From positions 4,725,001-4,789,000 of the forward strand of contig NZ_CP034444.1 in NCBI RefSeq assembly GCF_003952385.1: a DNA stretch of 64,000 nt. The letters run 5' to 3'. The notes beneath the pieces are model-generated. The model saw only the letters and a program-made list of their open reading frames with translations, did not search any database and was not told the origin of the DNA. The DNA comes from Mesorhizobium sp. M1D.F.Ca.ET.043.01.1.1 (GTDB lineage Bacteria; Pseudomonadota; Alphaproteobacteria; Rhizobiales; Rhizobiaceae). The stretch's first letter is position 1, and the number at the start of each line of letters is the position of its first letter. A program made the translations under genes and the position numbers. Below, in pieces: positions 42,542 to 50,490 of the stretch.

Positions 42542-43044
42542 GTCGCGTCTCTGTTGGTCAGCGCGATGTGGCAGCAGCCGGAGCCGTGACCGGGCGTCCA
42601 GGTGACGTTGGCGAAGCGCACGCCGGTCGCCTCGAACAGGCCGCGATCGAAGGCGCCGGCAATGCGGCAGAGCGTGGCGAGCTTTTCGTCACCGACGCCG
42701 GCCTCGATCCAGGCATCCTTCAACGGGCAGCGTTTCACCTTGAAAGCGATGCGGTCCGGTCCGCGCTCGACATGGGTCGGGTACATGCGGCCGTCGTCCG
42801 GGCTGACGGCGAGGAAGGCCTCGCCGATCGCCGGCGCATCATTGGGGCCGAAATCGGTGAAAGCTGCCGCCGCGACCTCCCGGCCGCGCTTTTCGATGGT
42901 GCGGATCATAACCGCTTCGGCCTTTTCGGCGCCCATCTCGGCGGTCAGCTCGTCGAGCAAGAGACGGTAGAGATCGGCCCGGTTGCGGAAGGCGGAGTCG
43001 AGCTCGCGCGACAGTTTTTCGGCTCGGGCTGTCGGATCGGTCAT
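42538..43044 (-). CDS. ATC hydrolase-like protein (L-2-amino-thiazoline-4-carboxylate hydrolase family)
   Basis: The 168-residue protein matches this small family by the Cys-rich C-terminal half: VKRCPLKDAWIEAGVGDEKLATLCRIAGAFDRGLFEATG and TPGHGSGCCHIAL. Some members hydrolyse the thiazoline ring on the way to L-cysteine, but most are uncharacterised. The gene is the last of the peptide-importer operon and its ATG overlaps the stop of the ATPase gene (ATGA). The importer may therefore bring in a thiazoline, a cysteine derivative or a related compound; this is inference. Confidence 0.75.
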   Translation of the reverse strand: MTDPTARAEKLSRELDSAFRNRADLYRLLLDELTAEMGAEKAEAVMIRTIEKRGREVAAAAFTDFGPNDAPAIGEAFLAVSPDDGRMYPTHVERGPDRIAFKVKRCPLKDAWIEAGVGDEKLATLCRIAGAFDRGLFEATGVRFANVTWTPGHGSGCCHIALTNRDAT

Positions 43045-43820
43045 GGTGTTGTGTTCCTGGTCAATCTGGGCGTCGCTGCCACCAGCGCATTGCCAATCGC
43101 CGATTGCGGGTTGGCGATGACGGCGCGGGCATCGCCGCTTTCGGCGATCCGGCCGGCGTCGATGATGACGATGCGGTGCGCGACGGCGCGGATGACGCCG
43201 AGATCATGCGAAATGAAAAGATAGGCGATCCGTTCCTGTCTTTGCAGGTCGAGCAGCAATTCCAGGATCTGCCCGCGCACCGAGACGTCGAGCGCCGAGA
43301 CGGCTTCGTCGAGCACGATCAGCGAGGGTTTCGTGGCGACGGCGCGGGCGATTGCCACGCGCTGGCGCTGACCGCCGGAAATCTCGTGGATGGCGCGCCC
43401 GGCAATGCCGGCATCGAGGCCGACACGCTCCAGCAGCGCCGCGATACGCCGTGGTCGCTCGGTGCGCGAGGCAAGCCCATGGATGCGCAACGGATCGTCC
43501 AGGATGCGCGCCACGGTGGCGCGCGGATTGAAGGCGGCGAGCGGATCCTGGAACACCATCTGGAGGCGGGCGCGGCGCGCGCGCAGCGCGGCGCCCGACA
43601 GCGCGAGGAAATCCGCGCCTTCGAATTCGATGTGGCCGGCGTCGGGCGCGATCAGCCGCAGCACCAGCCGCGCGATCGTCGACTTGCCGCTGCCCGACGG
43701 GCCGGCCAACGCCAGCGTCTCGGCCGGCCCGATCTCGAATGAGACATCGTCGACAGCGGGAAAAGGCTTGCCGCCGCGGCGGTAGCGCTTGGCGAGGCTG
43801 GAGACCGCGAGCAGGCTCAT
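43041..43820 (-). CDS. Dipeptide/oligopeptide importer ATPase (DppF/OppF-like)
   Basis: The 259-residue ATPase has GPSGSGKST (near residue 41), MVFQDPLAAFNPRATV typical of the peptide/nickel class, ISGGQRQR, LIVLDEAVSALDVSVR and FISHDLGV. It lacks the long C-terminal extension of OppF. It is coupled to the other ATPase by a four-base overlap and pairs with it as a heterodimer. The C-terminal tail ANPQSAIGNALVAATPRL replaces the usual HPYTRAL motif partly. Confidence 0.9.
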   Translation of the reverse strand: MSLLAVSSLAKRYRRGGKPFPAVDDVSFEIGPAETLALAGPSGSGKSTIARLVLRLIAPDAGHIEFEGADFLALSGAALRARRARLQMVFQDPLAAFNPRATVARILDDPLRIHGLASRTERPRRIAALLERVGLDAGIAGRAIHEISGGQRQRVAIARAVATKPSLIVLDEAVSALDVSVRGQILELLLDLQRQERIAYLFISHDLGVIRAVAHRIVIIDAGRIAESGDARAVIANPQSAIGNALVAATPRLTRNTTP

Positions 43821-44821
43821 GCCGGGGCGCCTTGCTTATCGAGCAGCGGTTCAGCATCGAGGCCGAGATGGGCATCGAGGAGGGCGCGCGTATAGGCGTG
43901 GCGCGGCTCGTTGATGGTTTCTTCTGTCTCGCCAAGTTCGACCAGCTCGCCATGGCGCAGCACGGCGATGCGCTCGGCAAGCGTGGCGGCGAGCGCGATG
44001 TCGTGGCTGATGAACAGCAGCGTCATGCCGTCCTCGGCAACCAGCCGGCGGATCAGGGCGACGATCTCGGCCTGCACGATGGTGTCGAGCGCGCTGGTCG
44101 CTTCGTCGGCGATCAACAGCCTCGGCCCGGCGGCGATTGCCGCGGCGATCGCGACGCGTTGCTTCTGACCGCCGGAAAGCTGGTGCGGATAGGCATGCAG
44201 GGCGGCCTCCGGCAGGCGGACGCGGTCGAGCAGGGTCTTGGTCCTGGCGTAGGCTTGCGGCCAGGTCAGGCCGAGATGCGTGCGGGCGACCTCGGCGATC
44301 TGCTTGCCGACCGGCATGACCGGGTCAAGGCTGGAGGAGGGGTCCTGGAAGACGAAGCCGATGTCGCGGCCAAGGAGGGGAGCTTTCTCACGAACGAGGA
44401 GAGGTTGGCGCTCTACGGCGCCCCCCTCTGTCCTGCCGGACATCTCCCCCACTTGGGGGGAGATTGGCAGTGTCGCCGACGGCTCTCCTTCTCCAGGCTT
44501 GGAGATTGGCGAAAGCGGATATGAGGGCCTGATCTCCCCCCTTGTGGGGGAGATGTCCGGCAGGACAGAGGGGGGCGCGAAGGAATGAGACGGTCCAAAT
44601 TCCGGCGTTTGCCACTCGATCTCTCCGTCAATCCTGGCAGTCACCGGCAGTAGTCCTGCAATGGCCAGCGCCAGCGTGCTCTTGCCGGAGCCGCTTTCGC
44701 CGATGATCGCGAGACGCTCGCCCGCCTCGATGTCCAGGCTGATGCCTTTCAGCGCCGCCACCTGCACGCCGTCGGAGCGATAGCGCACCGAAAGATCGCG
44801 GATCGAGAGCAGCGTCGTCAC
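43817..44821 (-). CDS. Peptide importer ATPase (DppD-like) with an in-frame repeat insertion
   Basis: The 334-residue protein starts at GTG 44821, overlapping the permease stop (GTGA). Walker A GESGSGKST is at residues 41-49, but the Q-loop (FVFQDP) lies at residue 159 instead of about 97. The extra 60 or so residues come from a palindromic element (44419-44578, residues 82-135), rich in Pro, Ser and Gly. The remainder is normal: LSGGQKQR, LLIADEATSALD, FISHDIAL, and RHAYTRALLDAH. If the insertion is tolerated as a surface loop the importer may still work; otherwise the subunit is inactive. Confidence 0.88.
   Translation of the reverse strand: MTTLLSIRDLSVRYRSDGVQVAALKGISLDIEAGERLAIIGESGSGKSTLALAIAGLLPVTARIDGEIEWQTPEFGPSHSFAPPSVLPDISPTRGEIRPSYPLSPISKPGEGEPSATLPISPQVGEMSGRTEGGAVERQPLLVREKAPLLGRDIGFVFQDPSSSLDPVMPVGKQIAEVARTHLGLTWPQAYARTKTLLDRVRLPEAALHAYPHQLSGGQKQRVAIAAAIAAGPRLLIADEATSALDTIVQAEIVALIRRLVAEDGMTLLFISHDIALAATLAERIAVLRHGELVELGETEETINEPRHAYTRALLDAHLGLDAEPLLDKQGAPA
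44419..44578. repeat. 160-bp palindromic repeat element inside an ATPase gene
   Basis: The left arm (44419-44465) and right arm (44532-44578) are inverted copies of about 47 bases with only two differences, each containing CTCTGTCCTGCCGGACATCT and CCCCCACnnGGGGGGAGAT. About 66 bases separate them. Each arm also carries its own internal palindromes. Elements with these words are abundant between genes of Mesorhizobium and related genera, in my recollection. Here one is read through in frame. Confidence 0.85.
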
Positions 44822-45648
44822 GACAGGCTCCTGCGCACTGCGGTGCTTTCGACCACGCCTTCGCCGGCGAGGTAGACGCCGAGCACGGTCAGCACCAGCG
44901 CGATGCCGGGAACAATCGACAGATATGGCGCTGTGCGCAGCACGGCGCGGCCTTCGGCGATCATGCCGCCCCAGGTGACGCGGTTGGGGTCGCCGAGGCC
45001 AAGGAAGGAAAGTGCCGCCTCGCTGAGGATCGCCGCCGCGACGATCACCGAGGACAGCGCCAGCACCGGCGGCAGAGCGTTTGGCAGCACCTCTCGGAAG
45101 GCAATTTCCAGCGGATGCATGCCGATGACGCGGGCGCCGGCGACATAATCGCGCTCGCGGATCGACAGCACTTCCGCGCGAGCAACGCGCGCAGGACCGG
45201 TCCATGCGCCCAGCGCTATTGCTCCGACGACGACGCCGAGCGAGGGGCCGACGATGCTGACGAAGGCCAGCGCCAGAAGGAAACTCGGCACGGTCTGGAA
45301 GGCATCGGTGATGCGCATCAGCACCTCGTCGATCAGGCCTCCCGCGAAGCCGGCCAGCGTGCCGACAACCGCGCCGATCAGAAGCGCCGCGGCCGCCACC
45401 GCCAGACCGACGGCCAGCGAGGTGCGGGCGCCATGGAAGAGCTCGGCCAGCACGTCGCGGCCGAGCCGGTCGGTGCCGAGCGGCAGCGACCATTCCTGGA
45501 ATGGCGGCAGCAGCGCTGGGCCGGCAATCGCCTGCGGATCGCCCGGAAAAAGCAACGGCGCCGCCAGCGCCATGGCGATGAGCAAGGCGAGGATGAGCGC
45601 GCCGGCGATCGCCTCCGGCGTGCGGAAGAAACGAAGCAGCCGGTTCAT
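44818..45648 (-). CDS. Peptide importer permease (DppC-like)
   Basis: The 276-residue protein has an N-terminal transmembrane helix, then the OppC/DppC domain, LGTDRLGRDVLAELFHGARTSLAVG. The permease loop is ERDYVAGARVIGMHPLEIAFREVLPNALPP, followed by LSEAALSFLGLGDPNRVTWGGMI. It overlaps both neighbours by four bases. Confidence 0.92.
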   Translation of the reverse strand: MNRLLRFFRTPEAIAGALILALLIAMALAAPLLFPGDPQAIAGPALLPPFQEWSLPLGTDRLGRDVLAELFHGARTSLAVGLAVAAAALLIGAVVGTLAGFAGGLIDEVLMRITDAFQTVPSFLLALAFVSIVGPSLGVVVGAIALGAWTGPARVARAEVLSIRERDYVAGARVIGMHPLEIAFREVLPNALPPVLALSSVIVAAAILSEAALSFLGLGDPNRVTWGGMIAEGRAVLRTAPYLSIVPGIALVLTVLGVYLAGEGVVESTAVRRSLS

Positions 45649-46631
45649 GCGCCAGCCTCGCCTGCGCCGAGGCGCGGATCGAGGAAGGCGTAGGTGAGGT
45701 CGACCACGAGATTGATGACGATGACCAGAACCGCGCTCACCAGGATTATGCCGAGCAGCAGCGGCGTGTCGCGTCCGGCGACGGCTTCCTGCGCCAGCCG
45801 GCCGAGGCCTGGTACGGCAAAGACGCTTTCGATGACGACGCTGCCGCCGAGCATCTGCGCAGATTGCAGGCCGAGCATGGTGACCAGAGGCAGAAGCGCG
45901 TTGCGGGCAACATGCGCAAGCACGATGCGGCGGCGCGGCAGACCCCTGGCGCGGGCGGCAAGGATAAAATCCTGTCGCCAGGCCTCGGCCATGCCGGCGC
46001 GCATCATGCGCAGGTAAAGCGCCAGATAGATGAAGCCGAGTGCTGCGACAGGCAGCACGAGATGGCTGGCGATGTCGGCGGCCCGCGCCAGCCCGGTTTT
46101 GCCGGAAGCGATGGTCTCGATGCCGCCGATCGGCAGCCAGCGCAGGTCGACGGCAAAGACGACGATCAGCACGAGGCCAAGCCAGAAGCCGGGCACCGCG
46201 TAGAGCGCCAGCGAACCGATCGACAGCAAGCGATCACGAAAACTGCCGGGCGCAGCGCCTGCATAGATGCCGAGCGCCGAGCCGAGACCGAAGGACAGCG
46301 CTGTGGCGCTCCCCATCAGGATGAGCGTGGTCGGCAGGCGCTCCAGGATGACGTCGCGGATCGGCCGCGAGAAGGTGACGGACCGGCCGAGATCGAGATG
46401 CAACAGCGCCCAAAGGTAGTTGGCGAGCCGCGTCAGTTCGGATTGGTCGAGGCCCCAGTGGTGACGCAGCAGTTCGATCATGCCGGCATCGCCGCCGGTC
46501 GAGACGATGTAGGCGTCTACCGCGTCGCCGGGAGCGGCTTCAAGCAGCAGGAAGCTGCCGATGACGACGATGAGGAGCACGAAGACACTGCCGACGAGAC
46601 GCCGGCGGAGGATAGTGAGGGTGCGGGTCAT
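45645..46631 (-). CDS. Peptide importer permease (DppB-like)
   Basis: The 328-residue permease has an N-terminal helix (RRRLVGSVFVLLIVVIGSFLLLEAAPGDAVDAY), the loop DFILAARARGLPRRRIVLAHVARNALLPLVT and VVIESVFAVPGLGRLAQEAVAGRDTPLLLGI, typical of DppB. It forms the channel with the DppC-like protein. It follows the binding-protein gene by 150 bases that hold a strong hairpin (46681-46710). Confidence 0.92.
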   Translation of the reverse strand: MTRTLTILRRRLVGSVFVLLIVVIGSFLLLEAAPGDAVDAYIVSTGGDAGMIELLRHHWGLDQSELTRLANYLWALLHLDLGRSVTFSRPIRDVILERLPTTLILMGSATALSFGLGSALGIYAGAAPGSFRDRLLSIGSLALYAVPGFWLGLVLIVVFAVDLRWLPIGGIETIASGKTGLARAADIASHLVLPVAALGFIYLALYLRMMRAGMAEAWRQDFILAARARGLPRRRIVLAHVARNALLPLVTMLGLQSAQMLGGSVVIESVFAVPGLGRLAQEAVAGRDTPLLLGIILVSAVLVIVINLVVDLTYAFLDPRLGAGEAGA

Positions 46632-46680
46632 GGCGCCCTCGAAGGCTTGGCGATATTCTGGTTAGGACTGCGCCCAGGCA

Positions 46681-46710
46681 CCCCCCTCTGTCCTGCCGGA
46701 CAGAGGGGGG
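46681..46710. repeat. Hairpin derived from the palindromic repeat arms, between binding protein and permease
   Basis: CCCCCCTCTGTCC (46681-46693) pairs perfectly with GGACAGAGGGGGG (46698-46710) around TGCC. The words are those of the arm ends of the 44419-44578 element, so this looks like a minimal or deleted copy. In the operon it follows the binding-protein stop and precedes the permease, where it could partly terminate transcription or protect the upstream mRNA. Confidence 0.75.
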
Positions 46711-46781
46711 TATCGTAGAGCTCGACGTCTGCTCGTGCATCCACGATGATTTCGCCGCGAATTCTCATCCGCGTGAGTGTG

Positions 46782-48392
46782 TCACGATTGCAAATAGGTG
46801 TCCGCCCAGTTGGACACAGCCCAGCGCGGATTGTTGGCGATGTTGCCGACGGTGTCGCGAGCGACGGAAATGAAGCTCCATTCGGCGACGTTGATCAGCG
46901 GCAGATCCGCCGCCACCTTCTTCTGGAATTCCTTGTAAAGCTCGGTGCGGGCTGATGTGTCGAGCGTCTCCGATGCCTTGACGATCAGCGCGTCGAGGTC
47001 GGCATTCTTGTAGCCGCCCTGGTTGGAGAAGGGCACGCCGTCGGGAATGCCGCTCTGCACCAGGATGGTGGTCGAGATCGCGGGGTCGCCGCGGAACACC
47101 GGCGGGCCGACGGCGAGGTCGAAGGCATGGTCGGTGTAGACGGCCTTGATATGGGCGGCGGAATCGTTGTTGACGATCTCGGCGTCGATGCCGACAGCGG
47201 CCAGCGCCTGACGAAGATAATCGCCGAACTGTTTCGTCTCGTTGAAATAGGGCGCCGGCAAGAGTTTCAGCGCAAACCGCTTGCCGTCGTCGGCCCGCCT
47301 GTAGCCGGCCTCGTCGAGCAGGTCGTTGGCCTTGGCGACGTCGAACGGATAGGTCGGGACATCGGCGGTGTAGAATTGCGGATCGTTCTTCGGCACCGGG
47401 CCGGTCGCGGTCGCGGCGTAGCCGAGGAAGACCGTCTTGACGACGAAGTCCTTGTCGATGGCATGCGCGATCGCCTGGCGCACTTTCAGGTCGGCCAGTT
47501 CCTTGCGGCGGTGGTTGATCTCGACGACGAGCTGATAGGTCAGCCCCTCATAGCCCTTGGTGACGATCTTCAGGCCAGGCACCTTTGAGATGCGATCGAG
47601 GTCGGCGAGCGGCACGGCGGAGAAGGCGGCAAGCTGGATCTCTTCCGCTTCGAGCGCGGCCGCTGCCGAGGTGCGATCGGGGAGCACCTGGTAGACGATC
47701 TCGTCGAGATAGGGTTCGTCCTTGCCCCAATAGTCTGCGTTCCTCGCGAGCCGGTAGTACTGGCCGGCCTTGTATTCGACAAATTTGAACGGACCGGTGC
47801 CGACCGGCGCATTGTTGGCCGGGTTGTCCTCGATCTTGCCGCTCTCATAAACATGTTTCGGCACGACGCTCGACAGCGCGGGCATCGCGTTGCGGATCAG
47901 CTGGAACGGCGTCGGCTTGGCGAATTTGAAGACGGCGGTGAACTCGTCCGGCGTCTCGACCGTGCTGAGGTCCTTGAACACGGTGCGACCGAGATTCTGC
48001 AGCGGCTTCCAGACCTCAAGCGCCGAAAAGGCGACGTCGGCGGAGGTGAAGGGCTTGCCGTCATGCCACTTCACGCCGTCGCGCAGCTTGAAGGTCACCG
48101 ACAATCCGTCGGCCGCACCTTCCCAGGAAAGCGCGAGGCGCGGCTGAAGCCCATCCCTGCCGTCGAAGGAGGCTTCGGCCAGCGTCTCGACGACCTTGCT
48201 GGAAATGAAGAAGACGCCGTTGGAGGCTACGATTGCCGGGTTGAGATTGCGAGGTTCGGAGTCGGCGGCGACGATCAATCGCCCGCCCTTCTTCGGCGCC
48301 TGCGCCCGGCCGATGGTCGGCAACGCCGTCGATGCCAAGAGCAACGCCGAGCCGGCCAGCAGGCCGCGGCGTGAAATCGTCAGTTCGGACAT
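46782..48392 (-). CDS. Peptide-type periplasmic binding protein (SBP family 5, Tat signal)
   Basis: The 536-residue precursor has the twin-arginine signal ISRRGLLAGSALLLASTALPTIGRAQA (beginning near residue 6). It has family-5 landmarks: ADSEPRNLNPAIVASNGVFFISSKVVETLAE, FKLRDGVKWHDGKPFTSADVAFSAL, VGTGPFKFVEYKAGQYYRLARNADYWG and KVRQAIAHAIDKDFV. It is the first gene of the operon to 42538. Ligands of family 5 range from peptides to sugars and opines. Two dyads with the words TCTGG/CCAGA lie upstream (48556-48646), shared with the divergent peptidase gene. Confidence 0.92.
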   Translation of the reverse strand: MSELTISRRGLLAGSALLLASTALPTIGRAQAPKKGGRLIVAADSEPRNLNPAIVASNGVFFISSKVVETLAEASFDGRDGLQPRLALSWEGAADGLSVTFKLRDGVKWHDGKPFTSADVAFSALEVWKPLQNLGRTVFKDLSTVETPDEFTAVFKFAKPTPFQLIRNAMPALSSVVPKHVYESGKIEDNPANNAPVGTGPFKFVEYKAGQYYRLARNADYWGKDEPYLDEIVYQVLPDRTSAAAALEAEEIQLAAFSAVPLADLDRISKVPGLKIVTKGYEGLTYQLVVEINHRRKELADLKVRQAIAHAIDKDFVVKTVFLGYAATATGPVPKNDPQFYTADVPTYPFDVAKANDLLDEAGYRRADDGKRFALKLLPAPYFNETKQFGDYLRQALAAVGIDAEIVNNDSAAHIKAVYTDHAFDLAVGPPVFRGDPAISTTILVQSGIPDGVPFSNQGGYKNADLDALIVKASETLDTSARTELYKEFQKKVAADLPLINVAEWSFISVARDTVGNIANNPRWAVSNWADTYLQS

Positions 48393-48734
48393 CGCTCAAA
48401 CTCCCCTCTTCACCCGTGCCGGGCACGGGCAGCCTCGAATGGGCGGGATTATGGCCCTTGGCAAAGGTTTCGCCAGAGACGGTTTTGGCGCAGGATGGCT
48501 TGGCTTTGAAATTTTCGTCCGCTGGACCGGTTATGTTCGGGCTAACGTTACCACAATCTGGTAGGACCAGATAGGAGCTTAAGGCCACCAAGAGCCGCCA
48601 TGGTGGGCGCTATCTGGCGGACGCTCTGGATTCTGGCTGGACCAGAGCAGGCAAAATGGTGCAGATTTGGCCGACAGCCAAAAAGTTCAAGAAGATCGGC
48701 CGCTTGAGCGGCCGGGAAAATCAGGGAGAGTTCG
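48393..48734. promoter_or_regulatory. Divergent promoter region of peptide importer and M24 peptidase
   Basis: This 342-base gap contains no gene. It holds a perfect dyad ATCTGGT-AGG-ACCAGAT at 48556-48572 and a weaker one, TCTGG-N5-CCAGA, at 48632-48646, with centres 75 bases apart. The same dyad recurs upstream of the sugar importer at 53362-53380. Such TGGTnnnACCA sites fit FadR/PdhR-type GntR repressors. The peptidase start is preceded by CAGGGAGAG. Confidence 0.6.
48556..48572. promoter_or_regulatory. Candidate operator ATCTGGTAGGACCAGAT
   Basis: Seven-base perfect arms are separated by three bases. The site lies between the binding-protein gene (-) and the M24 peptidase gene (+) and is nearly identical to the dyad at 53362-53380, which suggests one regulator for both loci. 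Confidence 0.6.
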
Positions 48735-49922
48735 ATGAACGTCGCTCCGGGCAAAACCGAGATCGGCAGCATTCCGTTCGACCAGACGCGGGTGGACCGG
48801 CTGATGGAGGAGGCCGGGATCGACGTGCTCTTCGCCACCTCCAAGCACAACACGCAATACCTGCTCGGCGGCTACAAGTTCATCTTCTTTTCCGCGATGG
48901 ATGCGATCGGCCACAGCCGCTACCTGCCGATCGTGCTTTATGAGAAGGGCGGGCCGGAGCACGCGGCCTATATCGGCAACAAGATGGAAGGCGGCGAGCA
49001 TCAGAACCATCCGTTCTGGACGCCGACCTTGCATGCCGCCTGCTGGGGCACGCTCGACGCCGCCAATCTTGCGGTCGAGCATCTGCAGAAGATCGGCAAG
49101 GGCGCGGCCCGTATCGGCATCGAGCCGGGCTTCCTGCCGTCGGATGCCTATACGCTGATCCGCAAGGCGCTGCCGGACGCCAAGCTGGTCGACGCGACCG
49201 GCATGCTGGAGACCATGCGCGCGATCAAGACCGAGGCCGAGCTCGAACAGTTGCGCATCGCCTCCGAGCTCATCACCGATTCCATGCTGGCGACGATCGC
49301 CTGGGCGCGCGAGGGCACGAGCAAGACCGACATCATCGAGCAGCTGCGGCGCGAAGAGACCAATCGCGGCGCGCATTTCGAATATTGCCTGCTGACGCTG
49401 GGATCGAGCCACAACCGCGCCGCTTCGAGCCAGGCGTGGAAGAAGGGCGAGGTGCTGTCGATCGATTCCGGCGGCAACTATCACGGCTATATCGGCGACC
49501 TCTGCCGCATGGGTGTGCTCGGCGAGCCGGATGCCGAGCTGGAGGATCTTTTGGCCGAAGTGGAAACGGTGCAGCAGGCGGCCTTTTCCAAAGTCAGGGC
49601 AGGCACGCTCGGCGGCGATGTGATCGCGCATGCCGGGGGCGTGCTGAAAGCCTCGAAGGTAGCGCCCTATACGGATTTCTTCGCCCACGGCATGGGGCTG
49701 ATCACGCATGAGGCGCCGTTCCTGATGACCAACCACCCGGTCGCCTATGAAGGCACCTATGCGGCAAAGCCGCTGGAAAAGAACATGGTGCTTTCGGTCG
49801 AGACCACCATGCTCCACCCGACGCGCGGTTTCATCAAGCTGGAAGATACGGTCGCGGTGACCGACACGGGCTACGTCATGTTCGGCGATCGCGGGCGGGG
49901 GTGGAACAGAGGCGGCGCGTAA
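48735..49922 (+). CDS. M24 family metallopeptidase (Xaa-Pro aminopeptidase/creatinase type)
   Basis: The 395-residue protein has an N-terminal creatinase-like domain and a C-terminal pita-bread domain, about residues 165-385. The five metal ligands are visible: Asp in LSIDSGGNYHG, Asp in YIGDLCRMG, His in FFAHGMGLITHEAP, Glu in VLSVETTM and Glu in IKLEDTVAV. It hydrolyses X-Pro dipeptides or a small amide substrate in the cytoplasm. Being divergent from a peptide-type importer, it probably processes the imported compound. The ATG has GGGAGAG upstream. Confidence 0.92.
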   Translation: MNVAPGKTEIGSIPFDQTRVDRLMEEAGIDVLFATSKHNTQYLLGGYKFIFFSAMDAIGHSRYLPIVLYEKGGPEHAAYIGNKMEGGEHQNHPFWTPTLHAACWGTLDAANLAVEHLQKIGKGAARIGIEPGFLPSDAYTLIRKALPDAKLVDATGMLETMRAIKTEAELEQLRIASELITDSMLATIAWAREGTSKTDIIEQLRREETNRGAHFEYCLLTLGSSHNRAASSQAWKKGEVLSIDSGGNYHGYIGDLCRMGVLGEPDAELEDLLAEVETVQQAAFSKVRAGTLGGDVIAHAGGVLKASKVAPYTDFFAHGMGLITHEAPFLMTNHPVAYEGTYAAKPLEKNMVLSVETTMLHPTRGFIKLEDTVAVTDTGYVMFGDRGRGWNRGGA

Positions 49923-49930
49923 GCCCCGAT

Positions 49931-50056
49931 GTCTCGGCGCCTAGTGCGTTTCACCGTTTCACGGAAACGGCGAAACGCCCTATCTCCTTGTTTTTACGCA
50001 ATTCCGGACGGAAAGCCGCTCACACTTTTCCTGGAGTTGCTTTAGCGCCGAGACAG
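49931..50056. terminator. Bidirectional terminator-like structure built around dispersed repeat copy 2
   Basis: The 105-base repeat (49942-50046) is enclosed by an exact 11-base inverted repeat, TGTCTCGGCGC (49931-49941) and GCGCCGAGACA (50046-50056). The peptidase gene ends nine bases before it and the convergent cupin gene 14 bases after it. The whole folds into one long stem with inner hairpins, and both flanking transcripts would read into it. Confidence 0.6.
49942..50046. repeat. Dispersed 105-bp intergenic palindromic repeat, copy 2
   Basis: This copy has the same length as copy 1 and the same order of words: TTTCACCGTTTC, CTTGTTTTTACGCAATTCC, GGACGGAAA and CTTTTCCTGGAGTTGC. The first half is a hairpin (GTTTCACCGTTTC / GAAACGGCGAAAC). 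Confidence 0.75.
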
Positions 50057-50069
50057 TACTTCGACAACC

Positions 50070-50486
50070 TCACTTGCCCGCCGGCAGCAGCCTGAAATCC
50101 GGCAGGTCGCGCAGCGCCAGTTCCGGTCCCGCCGGCGAATAGACGACGAAGAGCTGCATCGGCTGGTCGCCGGTGTTGAGCGTCGAATGGTAGCGGCTTT
50201 CCGGCACGTAGATGGTGCAGCCGGGACCGACTTTCGCCACCACCGGATTGCCCTTCTCGTCCTCGACCATCTGCTCGCCATTGCCGGAGATGACGAAGAT
50301 GATCTCCTCGGCGCCGGGATGGTTGTGGCGGGTGTGGCCCTGGCCCGGCGGCAGGTCGACGACGCCGCCGGAAAAGCGTTCGGCTCCATTCACTTCCGGC
50401 GCGACGGTGAGCGACAGCTTGCCCCAGTCGAAGCGGAAGGCGCTGACATCCTTGGGGTAGACGAACACCTTGCTCCTGTCGGCCAT
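50070..50486 (-). CDS. Cupin-domain protein
   Basis: The 138-residue cupin has motif 1 PPGQGHTRHNHPGAEEIIFVISGNG and motif 2 YVPESRYHSTLNTGDQP, so three His and a Glu are available for a metal. ATG 50486 is chosen: it begins the conserved part and lies four bases after the TIM-barrel gene's stop; the reading frame extends further upstream only as overlap. It is the third gene of the Tm-1-like operon. Its enzymatic role is unknown. Confidence 0.85.
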   Translation of the reverse strand: MADRSKVFVYPKDVSAFRFDWGKLSLTVAPEVNGAERFSGGVVDLPPGQGHTRHNHPGAEEIIFVISGNGEQMVEDEKGNPVVAKVGPGCTIYVPESRYHSTLNTGDQPMQLFVVYSPAGPELALRDLPDFRLLPAGK

Positions 50487-50490
50487 TGCC

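Noticed and set aside
44822..45493. N-terminal extension of the DppD-like ATPase frame beyond GTG 44821
   Set aside because: It overlaps the DppC-like permease in another frame and has no ABC features; the GTGA overlap marks the real start.
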